Source: Siphlonurus alternatus (taxonomy: Eukaryota; Arthropoda; Insecta; Ephemeroptera; Siphlonuridae). From it: DNA of 64,000 nucleotides. The stretch's first letter is position 1, and each line of letters opens with the position of its first letter. Positions 49,378 through 64,000 of the stretch are shown piece by piece. Both the position numbers and the translations under genes were made by a program. Under the pieces are notes generated by a model. The model did not search any database. It was not told where the DNA came from and saw only the letters and a list, made by a program, of their open reading frames with translations. The DNA is taken from the NCBI GenBank assembly GCA_949825025.1, contig OX463779.1:22922816-22986815 (forward strand), read 5' to 3'.

Positions 49378-52300
49378 ATGTTCGACCGTAAGAAGAAAGT
49401 GCCTGCACCTGCTCCTGTCAGAGAAGTAAACCCTGATTTAATTAGAGAAAGGGAGAAATGCACTTTCAACACTCTTCAACTGACACAATTTCTGGATGGC
49501 ACTGTCGAGAAATATAACGAAAGAAAAGAAAGAGGTAAGTGTAACTTTCGTAACTATGCTAATTGATAAATTAGAGCTAAACCTAAGAGATTGTACAGTA
49601 TGCATAATTAATTTTTAAATTGCATGTCATTTTTCACAGAGGATTACTTTCTGAACGACCCTGACTTCAAAGATGCCATTCCAGGAGAATTGTTAAGCCA
49701 TGAAGACCAATACCGCGATGCATTACGTAAATCTTGTATACTCTTTCGTAAAATTAAAGATCTTCGAGAGAAAGGTGGCAACATGGACAGTTACAGGTAA
49801 TTATTAAGAGCTGGTGATGCTGTATATATGCTGATTGCAGCAGAACCTGAAGTCTGCAACATACAAGTTATACACATAACCTCAACTATAAAATTTATTA
49901 TCTTCAGACAACTACTTGGAGGAGCTCTGGGAACAGCGATTTTTAAGGATGGCAATCCTCTGACTCTGCATTATGTGATGTTTGTTCCAACATTGATGGG
50001 GCAGGGTACCCCTGAGCAAAGTTCGCACTGGGTTGGTAGAGCATGGGACTGCAGGATTCTTGGCACATATGCTCAGGTGAATAAATATATTAACTTTTTT
50101 TTTAAATCCAAATTGTTATATTATATTTTTTTGTTAGACGGAGCTTGGACATGGCACCAACATCAGAGCTCTTGAGACGACTGCAACATACAAGCCTGAA
50201 ACGGAACAGTTCATTCTGCACAGCCCAACCCTGACCTCTTACAAGTGGTGGCCTGGTGGATGTAAGTTATCTTTGCATATTTTATTTTGCCTGTTGGATC
50301 AAAAAATATAATTTAAAGTACTATACAGTTATACAGTTAGTGAACTTTCAATACACTAATGCAATCAGGCTTTTGTCATGCTTGTAATGTCTACAGTCAT
50401 TATTTTTTTAACAATTCTGCTCATTGAATTTTTCCAAGCTAAGACCGAGCGAGCTCACAAAAACGCAATAAAAATATATGGCATCTGATGCCCTTATGTA
50501 ATACTGTACTGTATTAATATATAGTACTGTACTGGATGGTAGCATACAATATTAATTTAATGTTTTTTTGTTAATGAAGTGGGCCAGACAGCCAACTATG
50601 CAGTGGTGGTGGCTCAACTGTACACCAAGGGAAAGTGTCATGGAATCCACCCCTTCATTGTGCAACTGAGAGATGAGAGGACTCACAGACCAATGCCAGG
50701 TATGCCAAATACTAGACACTAACTTACAAATTGCTCTTCTTTTACAACACATAATGTATTAAAGTAAATTCCAAATTGGAGACATGTAATTTTTTATGCT
50801 ACCAAGTTTATCTATTTAGTTTTGTTTATTGTGTTGTGAATTGTAACTGACTTAAAAATTACAGTACCATCCCACTGTTATAAAATCAATGGGGAATTCT
50901 CTTACAACTCAAATTTTAATTTAACTACTACATTATGATACGGTACATATTAACAATAAGTTTGACTTAAATTTCAACTTTTTTAACTCAAATTTGGGGA
51001 CTCTGAAGGGATTATTAGAATAGGGGCAAAGTATGCAACCCGCGCGCAAAACTGAAAATTGTGACGTAGAAACTCCCTAGTTAACACACAACAACTGCCT
51101 GGTATCATAGTTTGAGCGTCAAGGAGTCATTGGCTATAAATTTTAGTAACACGATCGAAATCAGCGGGTTTTTCTACCCTATTATCAATAGTTTTGTCTC
51201 TAATATCAGTTTACTTTAAGAGTGATAATCGAAAATATAAATTTATTGCAGGAAAAATTCGCCTGCTAGGCAGTTTCTACGTCACGTTTTGGCGCTAAAT
51301 TCAAAAGGAGAAAGATTTTTAAAAAATTCCCATGTCTCCAATTTTCAAAATTGAAACATTTTTGTTTTGGGACATTTAGTTTCAAGGCATAGAGCATCTG
51401 AAAAAAAATTAAAATAAATGTAGGAGAATTCCCCATTGTCTGAGTTTTTTTAAATTAAATAAAAAAAGAATGCCGTGATGAAATGAATACATGATTGTTT
51501 ATAGACCTTGAACAAACTGTCCTTCTTGCTCACCACTGAGTGATCTGCTACTGTTTACAGGCATCACCGTTGGTGAGATTGGTCGTAAGCTGGGCATGAA
51601 TGCCACTAACAATGGATTCCTGGCTCTTGACCAAGTGCACATCCCACGTGCCCACATGCTTATGAAGAATGCACAAGTCCTGCCGGTAAGCTTTGCAATT
51701 TCTATATAATTATATTTTTTAAATAAATTTGTGTTTTTCAAATTTGAAAATTTCTTAATTTCTTTTTGTAATTAAATACAAAATTACTGTTTATTCTTAA
51801 AAAATAACATTAAATATTCAATATAATTTATTTCTGCCATGTACTGGACATGTTTTGTTTTATATTGTAATCTTTGATGATTTTTAACAACATTGTATGT
51901 TTTCTTGCAGGATGGAACCTACGTCAAGTCTCCCAGCAGCAAGCTGGCATACGGTACAATGATGTTTGTGCGTGTGGTGGTGGTGCAGGACGCTGCCGTG
52001 TATGTGGCCAAGGCCGTGACCATCGCGGTACGCTACAGTGCCGTGCGCCGCCAGTCAGAAATGAAACCAGGGTGAGTGGAAAGAATTTGACACAATAATC
52101 CAGAATTTCTCTGATTTCTCTCACAATCAATGGGCATCTTAGTATATATTTTTTTTAAATAAAATAAAACATTTTTATGTTTCAAGGCCTTAATTAATGA
52201 AGTTAAAAAAATATTAAAAAAAATACTATATGACATATTATTGTGTTATTGTATGTTATGGACAAGTATTTAATACTTAACATGTAATCAAACCATTATA

Positions 52301-52687
52301 GTTTGAATTTAAAAACTAATTAACTTGCATGAGTACTTTGACTATTTTGCAATCAAATATTTATCAATTTTTTGTACTTGGAATATTGATTACGCGAACA
52401 ACATTATTATTGCAACACTCCACCTATTTTTCGCAAGTAAGAGCTATGATAAATGACAAGTTGATTGCCAATTGAGATTGCGGTAGGAAATTATCTAGTA
52501 GCTAGGTTCAATCTTTACGGAAAAACCAACCAGAAATGCATGTACTCTTTGGAGTGTAAAAATGAGTACATAATAGAAAAGAGTTGCAAAACTTTAAGGG
52601 TTCAGAGTCCAGAGCAATTTTCTAACAGCTCAAGTTTTTTTATCTTATACTTTAATTTAACATTGACTCATTAATTCACCATATACA

Positions 52688-52773
<86 letters not shown>

Positions 52774-55676
52774 GGCCCAGGTAATAATGCTGTTGGCTTA
52801 CCCCGTAAAGGGATATGGCGTCATGTTATGTATGTATATATGCTCAACAAATGTTAATTATGAAACTTTTATTGTAGGAAGAATGGATTAATATTAATTG
52901 AATATGAAGGTGCATTCTTATAACATTAGGTAAACTATTGTATCAACATTTGGAAAAGAAAAAAAGAAGAAGGCTGGAAATAATTTGAATGACATAAAGC
53001 CTGCATTTTTTTTTTTTTTTTTTTTTACTTCTATCCTAAATGTTAAGTAAAAAATTTATTAATTGATTGATTGATTTTTTTATTTTTTTGTTTATTTATG
53101 TTGATTTCAAAAATTTATTACTGTTATATATCTCTGACACCCGCCGCCTTGGTATTCACAATTATGTAGGGGTATTTTTGAGCCAACACAGTAGAACATC
53201 CTGCATAAAACAACTTTGCAGAAGGCAAAATAGTCTATGATTGATCACCATAGTATCATGATAAAAGGATCACCTTTTGGTTGAAGGGGATAACCTTAAC
53301 AATTTCCTGCATTACTTTTATAAGATTTGAATAAACTTTTCACAAGAAAATAGACGAGCAAAATTCAAATATTTTTTATGCATCAAATTCCAAACATACG
53401 AATTCAAACATTGATAAGATTCAAGCACTTTGATTGAGAAGGACAAAAGGTTATATTCATAGTGTTGTTTACTTGTTGTTCCAGTGAGCGAGAGCCTCAG
53501 ATCCTAGACTACCAGACTCAGCAGTACAAGTTGCTACCTTTCCTTGCCTTCTCCTATGCTTTCCGCTTCTCGGCAGCCTGGCTCTGGGACATGTACAACG
53601 AGGTCACCGCCAGCATTGACAGCGGAAACCTGGAGCAGCTGCCAGAGGTTTGTTGGTTCTCCTTCTGTTTATTGTTCTTCTTTTTTACTTACAGAAAGAG
53701 GGAAAACTTATTCAATATTTATATTATTTATTGAACATCTTGCAATCCACTTTTTTAGCTAAAAATCTGAATGAGTTACTATTTATTAAAAAGTTTATAG
53801 TGCATGTAATTTATAACTACACTGCAGTGGCGATCGGTGACCTTTCTACATAGTCATGCGCATCGAAAAAGACGAGAGTAACCAGCCAAAGGGGGGTCCG
53901 GGGGGCTGTGCCCCCCGGCCAGCTCGCCGCAGGCGCGATTTTTTTCGAAAAGGGGGCGTGGCACATGATATAACTATGGGCGTAGAAGACAAATTTTAAA
54001 GTATAAAAACAACAATCAAAAAACATGTTTCAAAGTACGTTTTATAGAATTCCTTAAATTATCAATCCAATATTATTTTATTAATGTTTAATTTTTTTTT
54101 TGCCTCTTCCTAAAAAAATATAAGTAACAAATTTCATATTTTTTAAATGCATATATTTTTTATTATTATTTTTTTTTTTTTTCGTTTTCTTCCTGCTGGG
54201 GGAACTTCCTGCACTACCTTACTAGCTATAGCGTGCAAATTTTACTAGATAGTTCATCTTTTCAACACAACAAGGCGCTAGCTTACAAAGGATATTTGAT
54301 ACTTTATAAGTCAGAAATCAGAAATTAAGATTTGACAATTTATTACAAATGTGATGATTTCGAAATCGATATTTGCCGGGCGACAAAATATAAAAAATGT
54401 TGTACTTATTTATTTAATTATTTTGATTTAATTTCTTACAGAATGGTTTTACCAAAGTCTTTCATGTCCTACACGCGCTACACGTGACAAAAATTTCCCG
54501 CGCTGCAATGCTGCAATATGATTGGGAGAAGCTATGAAGACGTCGCATTACACTGCATATAATTTTATCACAGCCCACCACCCGCACCACCGCATTTGCT
54601 TCCTTGCCATTGGTCAGATGGAGCGTAGTATAAGCGGGCATTCGGATCGCTGGTTATAGAGACTCGTAATAATACGAACAAATCCGAAGATAAAGAGCCG
54701 CGGGATTTCAAAAATAAAATCGTACAAATAAAAAATATATGCTTTGGGGCAGCTAAAATAATTGAAATGGAGTTATAATACGAATATTGTTTTAAAAAAA
54801 AATCACATCCATGTTGGTCATGCAGCGCATGCTTCGCTTCTATGGACCGATCGCCCCTGCTACACTGTATCTATTGTTAATAGCTTATGGTATACTTATT
54901 TTCTTTAAAATCCCTTGATAAAGCTGAGTTAACAAGGCTGCAAGTGCGGAATTTTCCAAGGCAACGAGTTTAATTTAAAATAATTTTGTATTGTATTATT
55001 TCCTAAATTCTTTGTGTTTCCAGCTGCATGCCATGTCGTGCTGCCTGAAGTCGGTGTGCACGAGTGACGCTGCCGTTGCTGTGGAGACGGTTCGCCTTGC
55101 TTGCGGAGGCCACGGCTACATGACCTGCAGCAACCTGCCCACCACGTACGGCCTCGTCACTGCAGCAAACACCTATGAGGGAGAGAACACTGTGATGTTG
55201 CTGCAGACTGCCAGGGCACTCATGAAGGCCTGGGCTAAGGCTCGTGCAGGGGTGAGTTTTTACTCCTCTTGTTATACAACATCTCAAAGTGAAAATGTAC
55301 CAACAAATAGAACGAAAAGTGAAAATGTACCAACAAATAGAACAAAAAGGTACTAAATATTTTCTGATCAAAAGCTGCTGTAGAATTATAGAAACCAATA
55401 TTATTCATTATAAATATTATTTAAGCAATCAGATCTTTCAATAAGGTCAAGTGACTATTTTTTTTATCAGCAATACCATTTTTTTTTTTTTTTTTTTTTT
55501 TTTTACTAGTATGTTGGAAATACCAGATCTAATCAGCTAAGCTAAATTAAATTTACTTTAGATAACACAATTTCAAGAAGTTTTGATTGCATGACCAAAC
55601 AGTTTGAACAATCATTTTGGGGGATATTTTTTCTTCTAAATGTTAATCTTCTCTACTTCTATGCATATATATATAT

Positions 55677-55739
<63 letters not shown>

Positions 55740-58364
55740 TATTATTATTGAGATTAGTTAAACTTGGATTATTCACTCTATTCAGATTACAAAAGTGTAA
55801 ACTTCTAAATAACCCTTTCCTACATTTTTTAACCTATCTCTTACAGCCTTGTAAGTTTTATCTTAACCTTTGCCCACTATCTTATCAATTAAGTCTATGC
55901 TGTGCACTGACTACTGACGCACACATCATCCTATTTCTATATTTTTTGTTGCATAATTTATTAATTAAGGATTTTTTTTAATGGTGTTTTGCATTACTCT
56001 GCTTTTTTAAAACTGGAATTAATTAATTTAATTTATTAATATGTACTAAAAGATATAAAATACATATATATTATTATTTACCGTGTAAACTTGCAAACTA
56101 TACAACTGTATTTTAAAAGATATTGGGACTTTTGCTGGAATATAATTTAATCATGATGTATATTATTATTTTCATTATATGACTTATAATAATGTGTGTA
56201 TGAAAAATATAAAATAATTTACTGGGTAGTAAAATTTGATTTTAGTCCTTGCCATGCCCCTAGTCCCCTCCCCCTTCCTATTTCTTTTCTCCCCTTCCTA
56301 TTTTCACCCTCACATTTCCCGGCACTCTGGCACTGTCAGAATGATCAACAGTAGACAAACATTAAATTAATTTCTTGTGTGATTGCAATACCATGGTAAA
56401 TAAATATTGCAGTGGGGTACTGCAGTAACTTTCATAATCCTACTATATATCAGGGGTAAGAAAAGGCATCATTGCCTTACCCTCGCCATAAAGTCGAATA
56501 AATAAATAAATATATTATTATAGCAGCAACTTTGATATCACATGCTTTTTCCTAACCGTTGGTAATTAATTAAATTTTATATTTAATTACCTGTTATCTA
56601 ATTTAATAAACCTGCTGTTTTCATGAGAAGATAGAATTAAAGTTGTATGAACTTAGATAACAAACCCTGGATCAATTTGCATGTAATTTTATTTAATTAC
56701 AGTATATTTTTCAGTTAGTCGGAACACTATTGTAATAATACATGCTTGCAGAACAGTGAATCAAATTTTCGATTTTGAGTGGAAATTATGAATGAAAATT
56801 TTAGTAATAACTCATGTAGTCCAAATAAGCTCATTCATGTACAATGGTTTGATCGGTGTCTGTGGTTCGCAGGAGACGCTGACTCCCACAGTAGCTTACC
56901 TGACGCTGCCCCCAGATGCGATGCTCCCGTGGTCCAACACTCTAGATGGACTGGTGCAGGGTTTCCAGCAGGTTGCTGCAGGAAAGGTCAGTAACCTGGA
57001 GCACCAAAATTCATGATTTGTCACTAACTGCAAATAAAAATAGTAAATTCGTACAAGATTTTAGATTTTACTGTGTAACCCTTTTCTTTGTGTTTTAAAA
57101 CTGTTAACAAAAGCTTGTATACTCCCTTCTTAATGCATAAGTTCTTAAAACAAAAGTCTAGTACAGAACATATTAAACATTTTTGTTTTTACATGTCACA
57201 CTATAGAGATCCCTTAAAGTATATGAATATTGCGAACTGTATACTATACATACTGTATTATTTATTTATTTATTTTTTGAAGGAGCTTTCGTCAACAATC
57301 AAAAATTTACTTTTACAATAAGATGAGTGTATGTACATATTGTGTAATTATCATTATTAATTACAGTACAGTAAATTGTATTGGCTTATCATTTACTGCT
57401 TTTAATAAAGTATAGAAAGCAAATTTATAATTTCTATTTTTGTTTTATTTTTTAACCTAATAAAATTCATTGATACTAATTTTCTTTATCTTCCAGGTGT
57501 CTGAGTGTGGTGCCCAGCTGGAGCGTGCAGCCTCCAATGGGGTAGCTCCCGAGGTTGCGTGGAACCAGTGCTCGGTGCAGCTGGCGAAGGCTGCGGAGGC
57601 TCACTGCAGAGCCTTCCTGGTGGAGCGCTACGTGGAGGCGGTGCGCACCGGCATGGAGTCCCTCAGCCCCGAGCTGCGTGCCGTCATGCTGCAGCTGTGT
57701 GAGCTCTACTGTGTCTACTGGGCACTGCTGAGAACAGGAGACTTCCTACTGGTTAGTATATCACTGCAGTTATCAAACATTAATTAGTGTTCATTGTACA
57801 TATTTTTTTTACCAAGTAATTATAAGAAGACATTGTAGTATAGTCAAAGTAGTGGTTCGTTAATTAAATATATGTATATTTTTTTATACTGTACCTACTG
57901 TGTACTCACTTTTTTATGGTAAATTGTCTAATTTGCTGAACTGAATTTAATTTAGAAACTTTTTACTACTTCAAATTAGATGCTACTGCAACGACATGTA
58001 CTGAACTGCATTTTTGTGGGGAGAAATTATGCTCTATTGTTTTTTCTTTTAATTTTTCAACCACGTTATGAAGCTCATATTTTTACATTCCTCATGTCTA
58101 CAGTACTCTGGTATGCGAGGGGAAGACGTGGCAGTTCTTAATGAGTGGCAGTCGCGGCTGCTAGCAGAGTTACGACCAAATGCAGTGGGTCTCGTGGACA
58201 GCTTTGACCTACGTGACGAAGTGCTGGGCTCGGCCCTGGGGGCCTACGATGGCCAGGTGTATGAGCGTCTGCTAGCCTCTGCCATGCAGAGTCCTCTCAA
58301 CGCCAAGCCAGTACATGACTCATTTTATTCCAGCATTGCACCCTTGCTCAAGGCAAAGTACTAG
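49378..58364 (+). CDS. ACOX1: Peroxisomal acyl-CoA oxidase (ACOX1-like)
   Basis: Twelve exons: 49378-49534, 49640-49796, 49908-50076, 50138-50261, 50580-50699, 51561-51685, 51911-52071, 53485-53647, 55024-55251, 56873-56986, 57497-57751, 58104-58364; GT-AG introns, 678 codons (677 residues). It catalyses the FAD- and oxygen-dependent first step of peroxisomal beta-oxidation (acyl-CoA to trans-2-enoyl-CoA plus hydrogen peroxide). Signatures: N-terminal [91 protein letters not shown], and YEGENTV with catalytic Glu444. Length fits the family (about 660). The C-terminus is LLKAKY, not a standard PTS1. The start at 49378 is chosen by analogy with the paralogue; an in-frame ATG lies 18 bases upstream. 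Confidence 0.93.
52689..52771. repeat. (TA)n microsatellite in an ACOX intron
   Basis: About 80 bases of pure TA between the exons ending 52071 and starting 53485. Confidence 0.95.
53825..54859. mobile_element. 1.0-kb non-autonomous hAT element in an ACOX intron
   Basis: Begins CAGTGGCGATCGGTGACC and ends GGACCGATCGCCCCTG, imperfect CAG/CTG terminal repeats. It is flanked by the exact 8-base duplication CTACACTG at 53817-53824 and 54860-54867. Length 1035 bp. A GC-rich hairpin (GGGGGGCTGTGCCCCCC) lies near the left end. No transposase frame remains. It sits in the intron between the exons ending 53647 and starting 55024. Confidence 0.9.
54922..54966. repeat. Single arm of the CCTTGGAAAATT foldback family
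   Basis: AACAAGGCTGCAAGTGCGGA then ATTTTCCAAGGCAACGA matches the arms of 21515-21632. No second arm nearby. Confidence 0.5.
55287..55347. repeat. Two-copy tandem repeat after ACOX exon 9
   Basis: AGTGAAAATGTACCAACAAA followed by TAGAAC is present twice in direct succession, about 30 bases per unit, just inside the intron after the exon ending 55251. Confidence 0.8.
55665..55735. repeat. (TA)n microsatellite in an ACOX intron
   Basis: TA run with a single break, in the intron between the exons ending 55251 and starting 56873. Confidence 0.95.
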
Positions 58365-61889
<3,525 letters not shown>

Positions 61890-62911
61890 ATGTTTAGCCG
61901 TAAGAAGAAAATTGTGGTTGCTCCTAAAAGGGAAGTTAACCCAGATTTGCAAAATGAGAGATACAAATGATACTTTCAAAACTCTTGAACTTACATATTT
62001 TTTGGATGGAGGTGAAGAAAAGTATAAGCACAGAAAAGAGAAGGGTATTTATATTTTTGTTATAATACACTGTATTATTTATTAATTACTTAATTAAAAC
62101 ATGTTGTATATATAGTGTACATTTTTGTATGTGTTTTGTATTAGCTCTTTAAAAATATTATTATGTTCCATGTATATATGATGATGGATCAATAATGAAT
62201 AACATTAATTGCAGGTATATAAATATATATTGCATGTATAATGCATGTTCCTTGCACATATATTATGTTAGAAATTCAATGTCAATCAATTTGACCTCCA
62301 CGGACAGCAGTAACGTAACAATCCGAGAGGTTTCCATGGTTCTCTCACAAAAGTCAGAACATGACGGCATTGATGCCAGGATGGACCCACTGCAGAGGCA
62401 GTGGTGCGGTGGTATAGCAGTTTTTTATTTTATTTTTTTTTTTTACTGCGTAGAGTATTCTCGACTACTCGAGTACTCTCGAGGACTTAATTTGCATTAA
62501 AAAATGGGCATAATGTATTCTTGTTAAAAGTAATTTTTTATTGTTTGTAAACACTGTAAACAAATTTATCTGTTTTATTATAATAACAGTCGGATGTTAC
62601 TTTTTTTTATGCAAGCGTCAATTGACTTGAGATTGTTGGATCGTTCCTAATCTGATCCACTATTCCTAAATATGGTTGAGGTCTGTGGAAAAATTAATTT
62701 TATTTTTGAATTGCCAGTGCTCTTTTACAAAGTGTAAACATTGTGACGTCACCTCTACATACACCTAAGCTAGCTAGCTGTCATGCTAAAAATTTATCAT
62801 TCTTATCTACGAGCACTGGTGCGTACCAGCTTAATTACTCTTGCAATGAAATGAAATGAACCATATATTGCTTTTCTATAAATGTACTGTATCCAACTTG
62901 GAAAACATTAT

Positions 62912-63120
62912 ATCGTCCCTCGTCCGCAATAATGAGCTATCTGCCCCACGATCTCGTTGCAATAATGAGCTGTCTGCTATTTCAAATTAACGCAATATTG
63001 AGCTTTAAATCGTTATAAAATAAGACTCAAAATTGCGCTCACCTGAAAGAGCAGACAGCTAGCTCATTATTGCAACAAGATCGTGGAGCAGATAGCTCAT
63101 TATTGCGGACGAGGGACGAT
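62912..63120. mobile_element. Foldback element in the second ACOX's first intron
   Basis: Arms of about 67-71 bases start ATCGTCCCTCGTCCGCAATA and are nearly perfect complements, with a small insertion (AGCT) in one. Each arm itself contains two copies of GCAATAATGAGCT. The spacer is about 70 bases. No duplication found. Confidence 0.75.
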
Positions 63121-63293
63121 AGACGATATATATCTTATAATCTTGATTATTGTTAATTATTTTTAATATTTATTATGGTTGGCTCGCTGCACACTGCAGT
63201 TTCAATCTTCACCCTTTTTAATCTTTTTGTAGACGATTAAATTACATTTCCAAAAAGATTGTAAGTTTACAAATAATAATATAATAAAAATAG

Positions 63294-63535
63294 TGAACGG
63301 CGCTCGCGGATGGGTCATGGGGACGGGGGAGAGGGTGCAAAGCTCGGTCATGGTGGGGCTGATGGTCACTGCGGTAACACTTTCCATTTGTTTAAGCCCG
63401 GGGGAATTGAATCCGGGGCGAATGGATGTGATTCCGTGGAGGCTGGGTAACACCATGGTCGAAAGTCTGGCACTCCAATTGGGGGGGGGGGGGGGGGGGG
63501 AATAAAAAAATAAATAAAAATAATAATAATAATAA
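63294..63535. repeat. GC-rich insert ending in poly(G) and an AT-simple tail
   Basis: A GC-rich block of about 190 bases (GGCGCTCGCGGATGGGTCAT ... GGTCGAAAGTCTGGCACTCC) followed by a run of about 20 G and an (AATAA)n-type tail, in otherwise AT-rich DNA. The tail recalls a SINE or other retroposed sequence, but I recognise no tRNA, 5S or 7SL head. Confidence 0.4.
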
Positions 63536-64000
63536 AAGTTGAAAATTGTTTGAATATAAACTCATCTTTGTGCAGAGGATTTCTACTTATCAGACCCTGA
63601 GCTAAAAGAAAAAATTCCTGCGGAGCTTCTAAGCCATGAAGACCAATACCGTGAAGGCCTTCGTAAAACTAATGTTTTCAATCGCAAACTAAAAGAAAGG
63701 GAAGAAAAAGATAAAGGATTAAATCAGAGGTACATTAATTAATTAAATAAATAAAAACACTCCTATTTAATGGAAAACAAACAATTAATTTGTAACTATT
63801 ATTATTTCAGACAAAGAGTTGGAATTGCTATAGGAACTGCTATTTTCAAGGATGGAAATGCTGTGAGCTTGCATAATGCAATGTTCATTCCAACTCTTGT
63901 GGGACAAGGTAACACAGAGCAATGTTCCCACTGGCTCAGTCGAGCAACAAAAAATGAAATTCTTGGAACTTATGCTCAGGTCAGTTTATGAAGACAATTA

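Larger units (their letters stand above)
61890..63979 (+). pseudogene. Second acyl-CoA oxidase, partial, frameshift in exon 1
   Basis: Three exons visible: 61890-62044, 63576-63729, 63811-63979, matching exons 1-3 of the upstream ACOX in position and phase; the rest lies beyond the window. Recognisable pieces: MFSRKKKIVVAPKREVNPDL, then after a frame break [54 protein letters not shown] and ILGTYAQ. Exon 1 is 155 bases where 154 would keep frame. An extra T near 61967 turns the expected frame into a TGA at 61969-61971. Exons 2 and 3 are undamaged. It is either a young pseudogene or a sequence error in an active tandem paralogue. Confidence 0.75.

Noticed and set aside
53544..53762. Alternative-frame ORFs over ACOX exons (also 51893-52130, 55003-55398, 57505-57702)
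   Set aside because: Overlap verified ACOX exons in the wrong frame or strand and lack homology.
63202..63456. Minus-strand ORF in the GC-rich block
   Set aside because: No start context, splice sites or recognisable domain; the block looks like a repeat.

Overview
The window is AT-rich, intron-dense animal DNA with long (TA)n microsatellites, many small foldback elements and several LINE and DNA transposons. All host genes are split by GT-AG introns. The two serine proteases have the brachyurin/chymotrypsin look of crustacean digestive proteases (C-N-G-D-S-G-G around the active serine, [13 protein letters not shown] near the end). I therefore infer an arthropod, most likely a crustacean; the sequence does not give the species.

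Layout. 1.9-12.2 kb: a tandem pair of 7-exon S1 serine protease genes on the minus strand, each encoding a 281-residue secreted zymogen, with GATA and TATA-like motifs just upstream. 15.2-24.2 kb: a 12-exon minus-strand gene for a 635-residue cholinesterase-like type I membrane protein whose catalytic serine is alanine, so probably an adhesion or receptor molecule. One of its introns carries a 1.3-kb insertion with a 14-bp target-site duplication that encodes only a LINE-type ORF1 protein. 28.0-37.9 kb: two convergent paralogous genes for small secreted proteins of a family I do not recognise, sharing a proximal promoter block, with a decayed Tx1/L1-like LINE between them. 38.3-45.0 kb: a minus-strand CR1/Jockey-like LINE whose middle ORF begins with a TARG1/OARD1-like macrodomain. 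It is preceded by a Q/P/R-rich ORF1 with a canonical A_AAA_AAG slippery heptamer in register, and followed by an endonuclease-reverse transcriptase ORF. A DNA transposon of about 1.2 kb is nested in its 3' UTR. 45.1-47.5 kb: a 2.4-kb TIR element of unknown class. 49.4-58.4 kb: a 12-exon plus-strand peroxisomal acyl-CoA oxidase gene (677 residues) lacking a standard PTS1 tripeptide, with a 1.0-kb hAT-type insertion in an intron. 61.9-64.0 kb: the first three exons of a second acyl-CoA oxidase, frameshifted in exon 1 and running off the window.

The host genes fit secreted digestion, cell-surface adhesion, a small secreted peptide pair and peroxisomal beta-oxidation; they do not form one pathway. 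The most unusual system is the macrodomain-bearing LINE: a retrotransposon that appears to have acquired an ADP-ribose hydrolase-type domain in a separate or frameshift-fused ORF. Exon boundaries were assigned by hand from splice signals, reading-frame continuity and comparison of paralogues. For the four complete multi-exon host gene types the summed exons are exact multiples of three.
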